64,000 bases of DNA from Roseiarcus sp963835885 (lineage in GTDB: Bacteria; Pseudomonadota; Alphaproteobacteria; Rhizobiales; Beijerinckiaceae), in assembly GCA_963835885.1 (NCBI GenBank), contig CAWIHF010000039.1, forward strand, positions 186,001 through 250,000, written 5' to 3'. The notes under the pieces were generated by a model that saw only the letters and a program-made list of their open reading frames with translations, was not told the DNA's origin and ran no database searches. Made by a program: the position numbers and the translations under genes. Positions 44,466 to 52,845 of the stretch are shown here, piece after piece (position 1 is the first letter of the stretch; each line of letters opens with the position of its first letter).

Positions 44466-44924
44466 TTATGAACGAAAGGCGAAGAAGCGGAAGCCGAGGA
44501 AGGTCAGGACCATCGCAACGGCGACGCCGACGGCGACGAAAACCGGCAGGATCGCCGGCGTAACCGCGAAGCCCAAGAGCGGGGCCAACTGAACACAGGC
44601 GGAATAGACCGCGTAATTGACCGCGAGCGCCGCCGAGGCGACGGCGCAGTAGCGAACGAAGGCGCGAACAAAGGGCGCCTCAGAATGGCGGAAGGTGATC
44701 GCACGGTTGAGCAGGAAATTGACCACCGTGGCGACGACAAAGCCGGGTGGGCGAGCGAGCTCGGGGGACAGGCCGGCGTATTTGGCCCCCGCATAGGTGA
44801 TGCCGGCGTCGATGATGTAGCCGACCAGCCCAACGACCGCAAAGGAGGGGATCTGGGCGGCGATCCGGCCCTGGCGAAGCGGCTCCCAGAGGCCACGCAT
44901 GGTGCGGTCGCTCGGCCGAGTCAT
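44466..44924 (-). CDS. GtrA-family membrane protein
   Basis: Four-helix membrane protein of 152 residues of the GtrA/DPMS family, which often helps flip polyprenyl-linked sugars. Typical motifs: FAVVGLVGYIIDAGITYAG, PPGFVVATVVNFLLNRAITF, and a last helix ending in VLTFLGFRFFAFR. ATG 44924 overlaps the stop of the tauE gene. No glycosyltransferase is adjacent, so its partner is unknown. A frame continuing far upstream through prpE on the opposite strand is fortuitous. Confidence 0.88.
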   Translation of the reverse strand: MTRPSDRTMRGLWEPLRQGRIAAQIPSFAVVGLVGYIIDAGITYAGAKYAGLSPELARPPGFVVATVVNFLLNRAITFRHSEAPFVRAFVRYCAVASAALAVNYAVYSACVQLAPLLGFAVTPAILPVFVAVGVAVAMVLTFLGFRFFAFRS

Positions 44925-45682
44925 GCGAGGAAGAGGGTCTGAACGGCGTCGTAGGTCAGTTTGGCGCCGATTGCGAAGGTGATGGCCAGGATTATGGCGT
45001 AGAATCGGTCGGCCGAGACCCTGCGCACGAGCCAGACGCCGGCGAAGGTGGAAAGGACCGCAACCGGCACGAGGCCGGCGGAAACCGCCAGGTTGTTGCG
45101 GCTGAATTGGCCGAGCAGGAAATAGGGCGGGACCTTGATCAGGTTGACGGCGGCGAAGAACATCGTCGCAGTACCAGCAAAAACCCGCGGCTTCAGGTGC
45201 TGGGGCATGACATAGACTTGGAACGGCGGGCCGCCGGCGTGGCTGATGAAGCTGGTGAAGCCGGCCAGCGAACCCCACAGCAGTCCGCCCGGAATCCCCG
45301 GTGTATCGACGGGCGCGCGACCCAGCCGGTCGCGGATCAGCATGTGGACGACAAAGGCGATCGAGATGACCCCGACCGCGAGCCTTACGGCGTCCTCGCT
45401 GACCCGCGCCGCAAGCAGCCAGCCCGCGGCGATGCCGATCATCGCCGCGGGGATTAGGATGACGAGGTTCTGCGGCGAAAAGTCGCGCCGGAACGCCCAG
45501 ACGCTGACCCAGTCCTGCACAATGAGAATGGGGAGTACGATCGCTGCCGCTCTCATGGGCGAAATCACCAATGACAGCATGGGCATGGCGACCGAGCTGA
45601 GGCCAGTAAAGCCGCCTTTCGACAGGCCGAGCACGATCACCGCCGGCACCGCGACGAGATAGAAGTCCATTTCGCCCGACAT
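44921..45682 (-). CDS. TauE/SafE family sulfite/sulfonate exporter-like permease
   Basis: Inner-membrane protein of about 253 residues with eight or so membrane segments and the family repeat: GLSKGGFTGLSSVAMPMLSL early on and GSLAGFTSFISHAGGPPFQVY in the middle. TauE/SafE proteins are linked to export of sulfite, sulfoacetate or other anions. ATG 45682 or 45670 (MDFYLVAVPAV) are possible starts; the open frame upstream to 45769 is polar and unlike the family. It overlaps gtrA by four bases. Confidence 0.85.
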   Translation of the reverse strand: MSGEMDFYLVAVPAVIVLGLSKGGFTGLSSVAMPMLSLVISPMRAAAIVLPILIVQDWVSVWAFRRDFSPQNLVILIPAAMIGIAAGWLLAARVSEDAVRLAVGVISIAFVVHMLIRDRLGRAPVDTPGIPGGLLWGSLAGFTSFISHAGGPPFQVYVMPQHLKPRVFAGTATMFFAAVNLIKVPPYFLLGQFSRNNLAVSAGLVPVAVLSTFAGVWLVRRVSADRFYAIILAITFAIGAKLTYDAVQTLFLA

Positions 45683-45821
45683 CGCCCGGCAGACGCTCCA
45701 TTGCAAAAGGCGGCCATCGGCCGATAGTTCTAGCCCGCTGCCGTTGCGCTCGCGCGCAGAGCGCGACATAGGGGGCCTTGAGTGAACGGCCGCCTCGTAA
45801 GCGGCGAATGGAGCGAAACAA

Positions 45822-47717
45822 ATGAGCGGCTACAGGCAGACCTATGACCAGTGGCGCGCCGATCCGCAAGCGTTTTGGGCGAAAGCTGCCGAGGAGATCT
45901 CCTGGACTCGCGCGCCGGAGCAAATCTTCGATCCCGAGGCGGGCGTCTATGGCCGCTGGTTTCCCGACGCGCGGGTCAACGCCTGCCACAACGCCATCGA
46001 CCGTCATGTGGAAGGAGGCCGCGCGGACCAGCCGGCGCTCTTTTACGACAGCCCGCTCACCGGAACGAAGCGAACACTCACCTATCGCGAACTCCTCGAC
46101 GAGACTGCGACGCTCGCGGCCGTCCTTCAGGACTTCGGCCTCGAGACGGGCGATCGCGTGTTGATCTATATGCCGATGATCCCCGAGTCGATCGTGGCGA
46201 TGCTTGCCTGCGCGCGCATCGGAGCGGTGCATTCGGTGGTGTTCGGCGGCTTCGCCGCCAAAGAGCTCGCCACCCGCATCGACGACGCCGAGCCGAAAGT
46301 GATCTTGGCGGCGAGTTGCGGCGTCGAGCCCGGCCGCATCGTGGAATACAAGCCGCTGCTCGATCTCGCGATCGGCCTCTCTAAGCACAAGCCGAAAGCC
46401 TGCATCGTCTTCCAGCGCCCGCAGATCGAGGCGCGGATGAGCTCGCGCGATCACGACTGGAAGACGCTGGTCGAGGCCGCCAAAGCGGCCGGCAAGCGCG
46501 CAGCCTGCGCCGACCTCGCCGCCACCGATCCGCTCTACATCCTCTACACCTCGGGCACGACCGGGGTGCCCAAGGGTGTGGTGCGCGACATCGGCGGCTA
46601 TCTCGTCGCGCTCAAATGGTCGATGTCGGCAATCTACAATATCAAGCCGGGCGATGCGTACTGGGCCGCCTCCGACATCGGCTGGGTGGTCGGCCATTCC
46701 TATATCGTCTATGGGCCGCTGCTGCACGGTTGCGCCAGCGTACTCTACGAGGGCAAGCCGATCGGCACCCCCGACGCAGGGGCCTTCTGGCGCGTCATCC
46801 AGGAGTACAAGGTGGCGGCGTTCTTCACAGCGCCGACTGCCTTCCGCGCCGTGCGCAAAGAGGACCCCGAAGCCGCGCTGCTCAAAAACTACGACATCTC
46901 GTCGATGCACACCCTGTTTCTGGCCGGCGAGCGCGCCGATCCCGACACGGTCGCCTGGGCGGAGAAGGTTCTCGGCGTGCCGGTGGTCGATCACTGGTGG
47001 CAGACCGAGACCGGCTGGGCGATCGCCGCAAACCCGGTCGGCCTCGGCATCCTGCCGATCAAGCTCGGCTCGCCGACCGTGCCGATGCCGGGCTACGAAA
47101 TGGCGATCGTCGACGAGGGCTGCCATCCCGTTCCGGTGGGAACGATGGGCTCGATCGTCGTCAAGCTGCCGCTGCCGCCCGGCTGCCTGCCGACCCTTTA
47201 CCGGCAGGACGAGCGCATGCGGGACAGCTATCTCAAGGAGTTCCCAGGCTATTACAAGACCGCCGACGCTGGCTACGTCGACGAGGACGGATATCTCTAC
47301 ATCATGGGCCGCACCGACGACATCATCAACGTCGCCGGCCATCGTCTGTCGACCGGAGGCATGGAGGAGGTCATCGCCACGCATCCCGACGTCGCCGAAT
47401 GCGCGGTGCTCGGCGTCAAGGACGAGATCAAGGGCGAGCAGCCCTGCGGCTTCATCGTGCTGAAGAGCGGCGTCAACCGGCCGCACGAGGAGATCGAGAA
47501 GGAAGTCGTCAAGCTCGTGCGCGACAAGATCGGCCCGGTCGCGGCGTTCAAGATGGCGCTCGTCGTCTCCCGCCTGCCCAAGACCCGCTCGGGCAAAATC
47601 CTGCGCGGAACGATGAAGAAGATCGCCGACCACGATGAATGGGCGACGCCGGCCACGATCGAGGACCCGAAGGTCTTGGAGGAGATCAAAGAGGCCCTGG
47701 AGACGCGGGCGGGATAG
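45822..47717 (+). CDS. prpE: Propionyl-CoA synthetase
   Basis: AMP-forming ligase of 631 residues making propionyl-CoA (and some acetyl-CoA). ANL motifs: YTSGTTGVPKGVVRDIGGYL, where the RD-x-GG segment separates PrpE from acetyl-CoA synthetase, DHWWQTETGWAIA, GYYKTADAGYVDEDGYLYI and the catalytic-lysine tail SGKILRGTMKKI. The N-terminus (YRQTYDQWRADPQAFWAKAA) is family-typical. It is single and divergent from tauE. With ActP it would let the cell use short-chain acids. Confidence 0.94.
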   Translation: MSGYRQTYDQWRADPQAFWAKAAEEISWTRAPEQIFDPEAGVYGRWFPDARVNACHNAIDRHVEGGRADQPALFYDSPLTGTKRTLTYRELLDETATLAAVLQDFGLETGDRVLIYMPMIPESIVAMLACARIGAVHSVVFGGFAAKELATRIDDAEPKVILAASCGVEPGRIVEYKPLLDLAIGLSKHKPKACIVFQRPQIEARMSSRDHDWKTLVEAAKAAGKRAACADLAATDPLYILYTSGTTGVPKGVVRDIGGYLVALKWSMSAIYNIKPGDAYWAASDIGWVVGHSYIVYGPLLHGCASVLYEGKPIGTPDAGAFWRVIQEYKVAAFFTAPTAFRAVRKEDPEAALLKNYDISSMHTLFLAGERADPDTVAWAEKVLGVPVVDHWWQTETGWAIAANPVGLGILPIKLGSPTVPMPGYEMAIVDEGCHPVPVGTMGSIVVKLPLPPGCLPTLYRQDERMRDSYLKEFPGYYKTADAGYVDEDGYLYIMGRTDDIINVAGHRLSTGGMEEVIATHPDVAECAVLGVKDEIKGEQPCGFIVLKSGVNRPHEEIEKEVVKLVRDKIGPVAAFKMALVVSRLPKTRSGKILRGTMKKIADHDEWATPATIEDPKVLEEIKEALETRAG

Positions 47718-47762
47718 CGGCGGGATGAAGTTTGCGAGGTGAGGGGCTCCGCGCGCGAATTC

Positions 47763-47962
47763 GCCCGGAAGTTCCCCGTTCTGGCCTAACAGTGAATTTG
47801 ATTCCGCTGCTCCATGGAAAAAATCCTCTGTTCCTCTGCGTAGGGAATTTTGGGAATTTTCGCGTAACGAACGAGAATTCTTCGACCTTTTCTGCCCGTG
47901 GTTTGCCAAACCTGGCCAAAAGTGTCGAATTCCCTGTTTTTTTCCCTGTAACCAGGGATTTC
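47763..47962. repeat. Intergenic repeat resembling the rhizobial AATTCCCTG family
   Basis: Low-complexity, AT-richer spacer with repeated units: tandem GGGAATTTT at 47843-47851 and 47852-47860, GAATTCCCTG at 47927-47936, TTTCCCTG at 47941-47948, and a small hairpin TCCCTG-TAAC-CAGGGA at 47943-47958. Similar spacers, giving chance peptides with repeated Asn-Arg-Glu-Phe, are frequent in rhizobial genomes (from memory). I see no gene in 47718-48004. Confidence 0.5.
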
Positions 47963-48004
47963 GGCCGAGCGTCCAAGAGAGAGCATCGCCGCCGAGTCGG
48001 CGCC

Positions 48005-48784
48005 CTATCCGGGCGCTTGATCCCTGGAGTTCAGCCTTCGCCTAGTCCCATCGATCCAGCGTTTGAGGGGCGCGAGCCGCGGGCCCTGGGTGAGGCCGCC
48101 GCAGCCGTGGCCGTGCGGCGCCTGCGCCCAGGTCGCGATCCCGACCGCCGCGGCGCCGTCGGCCGACCAAAACGGCGCGCCCGAATCGCCTGAGCAGGCC
48201 CCGGCGACCCCGCCGTCAGGATCGGCTGCCCAGATCAGCACCTTCGAGGCCGGCTCGCGCACTGCGAGCGTCACGCTGCGCAATTGTCCCCCGGAGCTCC
48301 AGTCGCCGTCGCGGGTCGCGCCGTAACCCGACAGGATCACCCGCTCGCCGACCAAGGGCCCGTCGCCGGACGCTAGGGAAGCTCCGGAGAACCTGGCGTC
48401 GAGCGGGCGCGCCGTGCGGATCAGCGCCACGTCGATCGACTGGACCCGCTCCCGGATCGCGTCAGGGCGATAGAGCGGATGGGCGATCGACGCCTCCACC
48501 GGAATGACGACGGGCGCCCCCGATGCGTCGAGATAGTGGATGGCCATGTCGCGCGCCGGCCTCAGGCAATGGGCTGCGGTCAGAAGGGTGCGCGAATCGA
48601 GAACGAGCGCCGAGCAAAAACCCGCCTCGCCGCCGCCGCGCATCAGAACCATCGCGACCCGGTCTGCGAATCGCCCGTCCGGAACCGCTCCCACCAGGGC
48701 CAAGGACGGCGAGAGCGGCGTCGCAAGCGCGACGATGATCGCGAAGAGGATCTGGGCGCGGCGCGGATGCATCCCTGGCTTCAT
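48005..48784 (-). CDS. Trypsin-like serine protease, secreted
   Basis: S1-family peptidase of about 259 residues with signal peptide (RAQILFAIIVALATPLSPSLA). The catalytic triad is visible: His in LLTAAHCL, Asp in SIDVALIR, Ser in ACSGDSGAPFW. Cysteine pairs around the histidine and serine could form the usual disulfides. The mature protein starts near VGAVPDGRFADRVAMVL. ATG 48784 is preferred, 48772 possible. It is divergent from a PepSY-domain gene across a 126-bp gap. Confidence 0.88.
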   Translation of the reverse strand: MKPGMHPRRAQILFAIIVALATPLSPSLALVGAVPDGRFADRVAMVLMRGGGEAGFCSALVLDSRTLLTAAHCLRPARDMAIHYLDASGAPVVIPVEASIAHPLYRPDAIRERVQSIDVALIRTARPLDARFSGASLASGDGPLVGERVILSGYGATRDGDWSSGGQLRSVTLAVREPASKVLIWAADPDGGVAGACSGDSGAPFWSADGAAAVGIATWAQAPHGHGCGGLTQGPRLAPLKRWIDGTRRRLNSRDQAPG

Positions 48785-48910
48785 GCGCCGAAATCGGCGC
48801 CGGTTCAATCGAGGGAGCAACCGTCCCGGGACGCGATGCCCGCATCATTCACATTGCATTCAGCCTATGCTGAACATGGTATCGTCGTTTGGAAAGGGGC
48901 TCTTGTCGTC

Positions 48911-49291
48911 ATGGCCGCGCTCGCCTCAGCTTGCCGCGCCGCGGTCTTGATTGTCGCTTCAGCGTGCGGAGCCGCGCATGCTGCAGAAGCGGAGCCGCGC
49001 GCCGCGCCGCTGAAGACGGTTTGTCTGACTGCGGCGGAAACCCGGGACGAGGTCAGGGCACACAAGCTGCTCGAGCCTTTTGCGGCGCTCAAATACGCCT
49101 CCCAGCAACGCAAGGCGGAGGCCTTATCGGCCAGGCTGTGCCATACCGGCGACGAATTCATCTATGAGATCACGCTCCTCCACCGCGACGGGCGGCTGAC
49201 CCGCGTCCAAATGGAGGCTGGCACGGGCAGGCTGATCGCGCGGGCGCAGCACGAACCGCATGATCCGCGCGACGCACCGGTCAAGAACTGA
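48911..49291 (+). CDS. Small secreted PepSY-domain protein
   Basis: Protein of 126 residues with a signal peptide (CRAAVLIVASACGAAHA). The mature part has a helix starting TAAETRDEVRAHKLLEPF and ends in a PepSY-like hairpin (FIYEITLLHRDGRLTRVQME). In Rhizobiales such a gene often precedes the FeuP-FeuQ type two-component genes, and here the response regulator follows 23 bases later. It may act as a periplasmic modulator of the sensor (inference; in relatives FeuN does this). Confidence 0.8.
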   Translation: MAALASACRAAVLIVASACGAAHAAEAEPRAAPLKTVCLTAAETRDEVRAHKLLEPFAALKYASQQRKAEALSARLCHTGDEFIYEITLLHRDGRLTRVQMEAGTGRLIARAQHEPHDPRDAPVKN

Positions 49292-49314
49292 GGCGGGAAG
49301 GCAAGAGAAGCTAA

Positions 49315-49995
49315 ATGCGACTGCTGGTTGTCGAAGACGATCGAGATCTCAATCGTCAGATTTCTTCTGCGCTGGAGGTCGCCGGCTACGCCGTCGACCG
49401 AGCCTTCGACGGTGAGGAAGGCTGGTTTCGCGGCGACACGGAGCCATACGATGCGGTCGTGCTCGACATCGGCCTTCCCAAGCGGGACGGCGTTTCAATT
49501 CTCGAGGCTTGGCGGAAGGCCGGCCGCACCATGCCGGTGCTGATCCTGACCGCGCGCGATCGATGGAGCGACAAGGTGCAGGGCATCGATGCGGGCGCGG
49601 ACGACTATGTCGCGAAGCCCTTCCACATGGAGGAGGTCCTGGCGCGGCTTCGGGCACTGTTACGCCGCGCCGCCGGTCACGCAACCAGCGACCTCGTTGT
49701 CGGCTCGGTGCGGCTCGACGCGCGCGCCGGGCGCGTCACAGTCGACGGCGAACCGGTTAAACTTACCAGCCACGAATACCGGCTGCTATCGTATCTGATG
49801 CACCACGCTGGACGCATCATCTCGCGCGGCGAGATCGTCGAGCATCTCTACGAGCAGGATTTCGATCGCGACTCCAACACCATTGAAGTGTTCATCGGCC
49901 GCCTGCGCAAGAAACTCGGCGTCGACATCATAAAGACCGCGCGGGGCCTCGGCTATCTCGTCGGGGTCGATGCGGAAGCGCCAGCTTCACGGTAG
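49315..49995 (+). CDS. OmpR-family response regulator (FeuP-like), without adjacent sensor kinase
   Basis: DNA-binding regulator of 226 residues: receiver domain with Asp51 (VVLDIGLP), acidic pair EDD at 7-9 and the lysine of VAKPF, then a winged-helix output domain (LTSHEYRLLSYLMHHAGRII, NTIEVFIGRLRKKL). The PepSY gene is just upstream. Normally a histidine kinase gene overlaps the 3' end; here only a short kinase-like start remains at 49970 and the next intact gene is ispA on the other strand. It may be driven by a kinase elsewhere. Confidence 0.9.
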   Translation: MRLLVVEDDRDLNRQISSALEVAGYAVDRAFDGEEGWFRGDTEPYDAVVLDIGLPKRDGVSILEAWRKAGRTMPVLILTARDRWSDKVQGIDAGADDYVAKPFHMEEVLARLRALLRRAAGHATSDLVVGSVRLDARAGRVTVDGEPVKLTSHEYRLLSYLMHHAGRIISRGEIVEHLYEQDFDRDSNTIEVFIGRLRKKLGVDIIKTARGLGYLVGVDAEAPASR

Positions 49996-50020
49996 ATCGC
50001 TTCTCGCGCCTCAACTTCTT
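49970..50020 (+). pseudogene. Possible stub of the missing sensor kinase gene
   Basis: ATG 49970, overlapping the response regulator end, opens with MRKRQLHGRSLLAPQLL, the kind of basic, then hydrophobic start seen in histidine kinases of this operon type. The frame then runs antisense to ispA without a membrane helix or kinase motif. This fits a deletion fusing the kinase start to the ispA region, but the stub is short and may be chance. Confidence 0.25.
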
Positions 50021-50931
50021 CGCGCCGCGACGAAATCAGCCGCAGCGCGCAAGCCATCGCCCGCCGCGCCGACGCCCGCCGCGTCAATCGCCGCCTTCGC
50101 CTCGCGGACGAGACGGGTGAGTTCGGCGCGCGCTCCCCCCGGTCCGAGCGCGGCGATCAGCGTCGCCTTGTGACGGTCGGCGTCTTTGCCGGCGCGCTTA
50201 CCCAGCGTCGCCGCATCGCCTTCGGCGTCGAGAAGGTCGTCGGCGATCTGAAACGCCGCCCCGATTGCGCGGCCGTAGTCGCCGAACGCCTTGCGCGCCG
50301 GCGCTGTTGCCCCGGCGAGCAGGGCGCCCGCCTCGACGCTAAATTTGAGGAGCGCCCCCGTCTTCATAGCTTGCAGGCGCGCGACCGCCTCGAGCGGCAA
50401 CTGCGCGGCGGCCGTCTCGGCTTCGATGTCGAGCATCTGGCCGCCGACCATGCCCTCGAGGCCCGCGGCGCGCGCAAGACCCGCGCAGAGTTCGGCGCGC
50501 GTCCCGCCGTCCGAATCAGTTTCAGGACTGGCGAGAATTTCGAAAGCCATGGTCTGCAGGGCGTCGCCCGCAAGGATGGCGGTCGCTTCGTCGAAAGCGC
50601 GGTGGGTCGTCGGTCGGCCGCGCCTCAGGTCGTCGTCGTCCATTGCCGGCAAATCGTCGTGGATCAGGGAATAGGCGTGAACGCATTCGATCGCCGCGCC
50701 CACCCGAACCGGCGCGTCGTCGGCCCGGCCGAGCGCGCGCGCTGTCTCGATCGCAAGAAATGGCCGAAGCCGCTTGCCGCCGGCGAGCGTCGCATAGCGC
50801 ATCGCTTCGACAAGGCGTCGCGGCCGAGCCGCTTTCCCGGCCTTCGGCTCGATAGCGAGAAGGTCGTTGAGCACGCGCTCGACCGCGACCGCGCTCTCGG
50901 CCAGTCTCCCCCTGAAGTCGTGTTCGTCCAT
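50011..50931 (-). CDS. ispA: Polyprenyl synthetase (farnesyl diphosphate synthase type)
   Basis: Class I trans-prenyltransferase of 306 residues condensing IPP with allylic diphosphates, usually to farnesyl diphosphate. The first aspartate-rich motif is SLIHDDLPAMDDDDLRRG, the second FQIADDLLDAEGD; GGKRLRPFL binds IPP. A xseB or dxs partner is not in the window. It is not obviously linked to hslO, whose stop lies 16 bases upstream, although cotranscription is possible. Confidence 0.92.
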   Translation of the reverse strand: MDEHDFRGRLAESAVAVERVLNDLLAIEPKAGKAARPRRLVEAMRYATLAGGKRLRPFLAIETARALGRADDAPVRVGAAIECVHAYSLIHDDLPAMDDDDLRRGRPTTHRAFDEATAILAGDALQTMAFEILASPETDSDGGTRAELCAGLARAAGLEGMVGGQMLDIEAETAAAQLPLEAVARLQAMKTGALLKFSVEAGALLAGATAPARKAFGDYGRAIGAAFQIADDLLDAEGDAATLGKRAGKDADRHKATLIAALGPGGARAELTRLVREAKAAIDAAGVGAAGDGLRAAADFVAARRS

Positions 50932-50947
50932 CTGTCGGCGCGCCTCC

Positions 50948-51902
50948 TCAGACGCCGTAGTCGGCGGGGTCGAAGACTCGCTTGGTCGAGCAGAATTCGC
51001 ACGTGACGCCGATCATGCCGTCGTCGCCGATCATGTGCCGGACCTCTTCAGGCGGGAAGCTGCGGAGCATCGCATCGACGCCCTCGGCGGAGCAGCGGCA
51101 GACCGCCGCAAGGTCTGTCGGCTCGAAAACTCGCACGCCCCGCTCATTGAACAGGCGATACAGCAGGCGTTCGCCGGAGAGCATAGGATCAATCAGTTCA
51201 TGCGCCTCCGTTGTGGCGGCCCGAACCTGCGCTTCGGTCCAGGCGTCGTCCTCAATCACTCGATCCGGCCGTGTCCCCTCGGGGGCGTCGCCGGGGTGGA
51301 AATCTGGCGCGTCGCTGAGTGGAGGCCGGGAGATATTGAACGATGAGACCCCCGGCCCGCCAGGCGCGGCCACGGGCCGTGACCGTCTCGCCAACCGCGA
51401 GTCGCACCAGCGACGGAATCTGCTCCGATCGTTCGAAATAGTGGTGCGCCGCGCCCTCGAAGCCCTGGCCTTCAAGGGCGATGACGCCTTGATAGCGGGT
51501 CATGTCGCCGCCGGGATCGATGGTGAAAGCCATATGTCCGCAGCCGAGCAAATCCTCGCTCGCCGCCGCCTGAGCGACCTCCGCCTGGTCGAACCTCGCC
51601 AAAGCCCTCAAGTTCGACGGGGCGTCGAAGTCGACGAGCAGCATAGAGACCGGACCGTCCGTCTTCGTCTGCAGCTGGAAGCGGCCGTCGAGTTTCAGGA
51701 TCGAGCCCAGCAGCGCTGCGAGCGTCACGGCTTCAGCCACCAATTTCGATACCGACTCCGGATAATCGTGGCGCTTGAGCAGCTGATCGATTGCTGGGCC
51801 GAGACGAACCAGACGCCCGCGGATGCTCAAGGTTTCGACGGCGAAGGGAAGGACGATGTCGTCGACGACCTTGGCCGACGCCGCCCGCTCGACCGTGTTC
51901 AC
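50948..51902 (-). CDS. hslO: Redox-regulated chaperone Hsp33, frameshifted in the middle
   Basis: Holdase activated by oxidation through a zinc-binding four-cysteine switch. From GTG 51902 the N-terminal domain is normal (FAVETLSIRGRLVRLGPAID, GHMAFTIDPGGDMTRYQGVI, AWRAGGLIVQYLP). Around 51306-51315 the frame slips; the C-terminal part (APDFHPGDAPEGTRPD-like, then TTEAHELIDPMLSGERLLYR) is in the next frame and ends with VCRCSAEG and VTCEFCSTKR, the intact CxC/CxxC switch. The lesion fits loss of a CG dinucleotide or gain of one base. GTG overlaps the argF stop. Confidence 0.87.
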
Positions 51903-52837
51903 AGTCCGGCTCCGAGGCACCACGCGAGCACCCCCTTGTGTGCGTGCAGGCGATTTTCCGCTTCGTCCCACACGGCCGACTGCGGGCCATCGATCACCTC
52001 GTCAGTCACCTCTTCGCCACGATGGGCGGGCAGGCAGTGCAAAAAAATGGCGTCCGACGCGGCGCGGCTCATCAGAGCGCTGTTGACCTGATAAGGCTGA
52101 AGCAGATTCTGACGTCGACCCTCGTCTTCGTCGCCCATCGACACCCAGCAGTCTGAGATGACGGCGGCGGCGTCCTTGACGGCCTCCTCCGGGTCCTCGC
52201 GCAAAGCGAAATTGGCTCCCGCGGCGCGGGCCGCGGCAAGCCGCGTCGCCGTCGGCTGCAATTCCCGTGGGCACGCGATGTCAAGCATGAAGTCGAGACG
52301 GGCCGAAGCGTCGATCCATGACGAAAGAACGTTGTTGTAGTCGCCAGACCAGGCAATCTTGCGACCGCGGATCGGACCCTTCTTCTCCTCAAAGGTGAGG
52401 ATGTCAGCCAGCACCTGGCAAGGGTGCGATTGCTTGGTAAGGCCGTTGATGACCGGAATGGTCGAATGGGCCGCCATCTCCAGCATATGGTCCTGGCTGA
52501 GAATTCGGATGACAATCGCTTCCACGTATCGCGACAGCACGCGAGCAGTGTCGGCAATGGTCTCGCCGCGCCCGAGCTGCATCTCCGAGCCTGTCAGCAT
52601 GACGGTCTCGCCGCCGAGCTCGCGCATCGCGACGTCGAAGGAAACGCGAGTCCGGGTCGAGGGACGGTCGAAGATCATCGCGAGCGTCTTGCCCTCAAGG
52701 GGGCGGGAGCCGGCCGATACGCCCTTGACGCGCGCCTTCTTCATTGTCGCCGAGATCTCTAGAATGCGGCGAAGCTCGGCAGTGGTCAGATCGAGAAGAC
52801 CGAGAAAGTGTCGTGGGGCAGCGACGCGAGCAGTCAT
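51899..52837 (-). CDS. argF: Ornithine carbamoyltransferase
   Basis: Makes citrulline from ornithine and carbamoyl phosphate in arginine synthesis. The 312 residues show the carbamoyl-phosphate motif STRTR (60-64), HPCQVLADILTF, the ornithine loop DCWVSMGDEDEG and the catalytic cysteine motif FLHCLPAHRGEEV. ATG 52837 gives the family N-terminus. It follows argD by 8 bases and overlaps hslO, the standard alphaproteobacterial argD-argF-hslO operon. Confidence 0.95.
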   Translation of the reverse strand: MTARVAAPRHFLGLLDLTTAELRRILEISATMKKARVKGVSAGSRPLEGKTLAMIFDRPSTRTRVSFDVAMRELGGETVMLTGSEMQLGRGETIADTARVLSRYVEAIVIRILSQDHMLEMAAHSTIPVINGLTKQSHPCQVLADILTFEEKKGPIRGRKIAWSGDYNNVLSSWIDASARLDFMLDIACPRELQPTATRLAAARAAGANFALREDPEEAVKDAAAVISDCWVSMGDEDEGRRQNLLQPYQVNSALMSRAASDAIFLHCLPAHRGEEVTDEVIDGPQSAVWDEAENRLHAHKGVLAWCLGAGL

Positions 52838-52845
52838 GCGCTTGA

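Noticed and set aside
44466..47909. A 1147-codon open frame spanning gtrA, tauE and the strand opposite prpE
   Set aside because: It is antisense to an unmistakable propionyl-CoA synthetase; only its last 152 codons (GtrA) are real. Long chance frames are common in GC-rich DNA.
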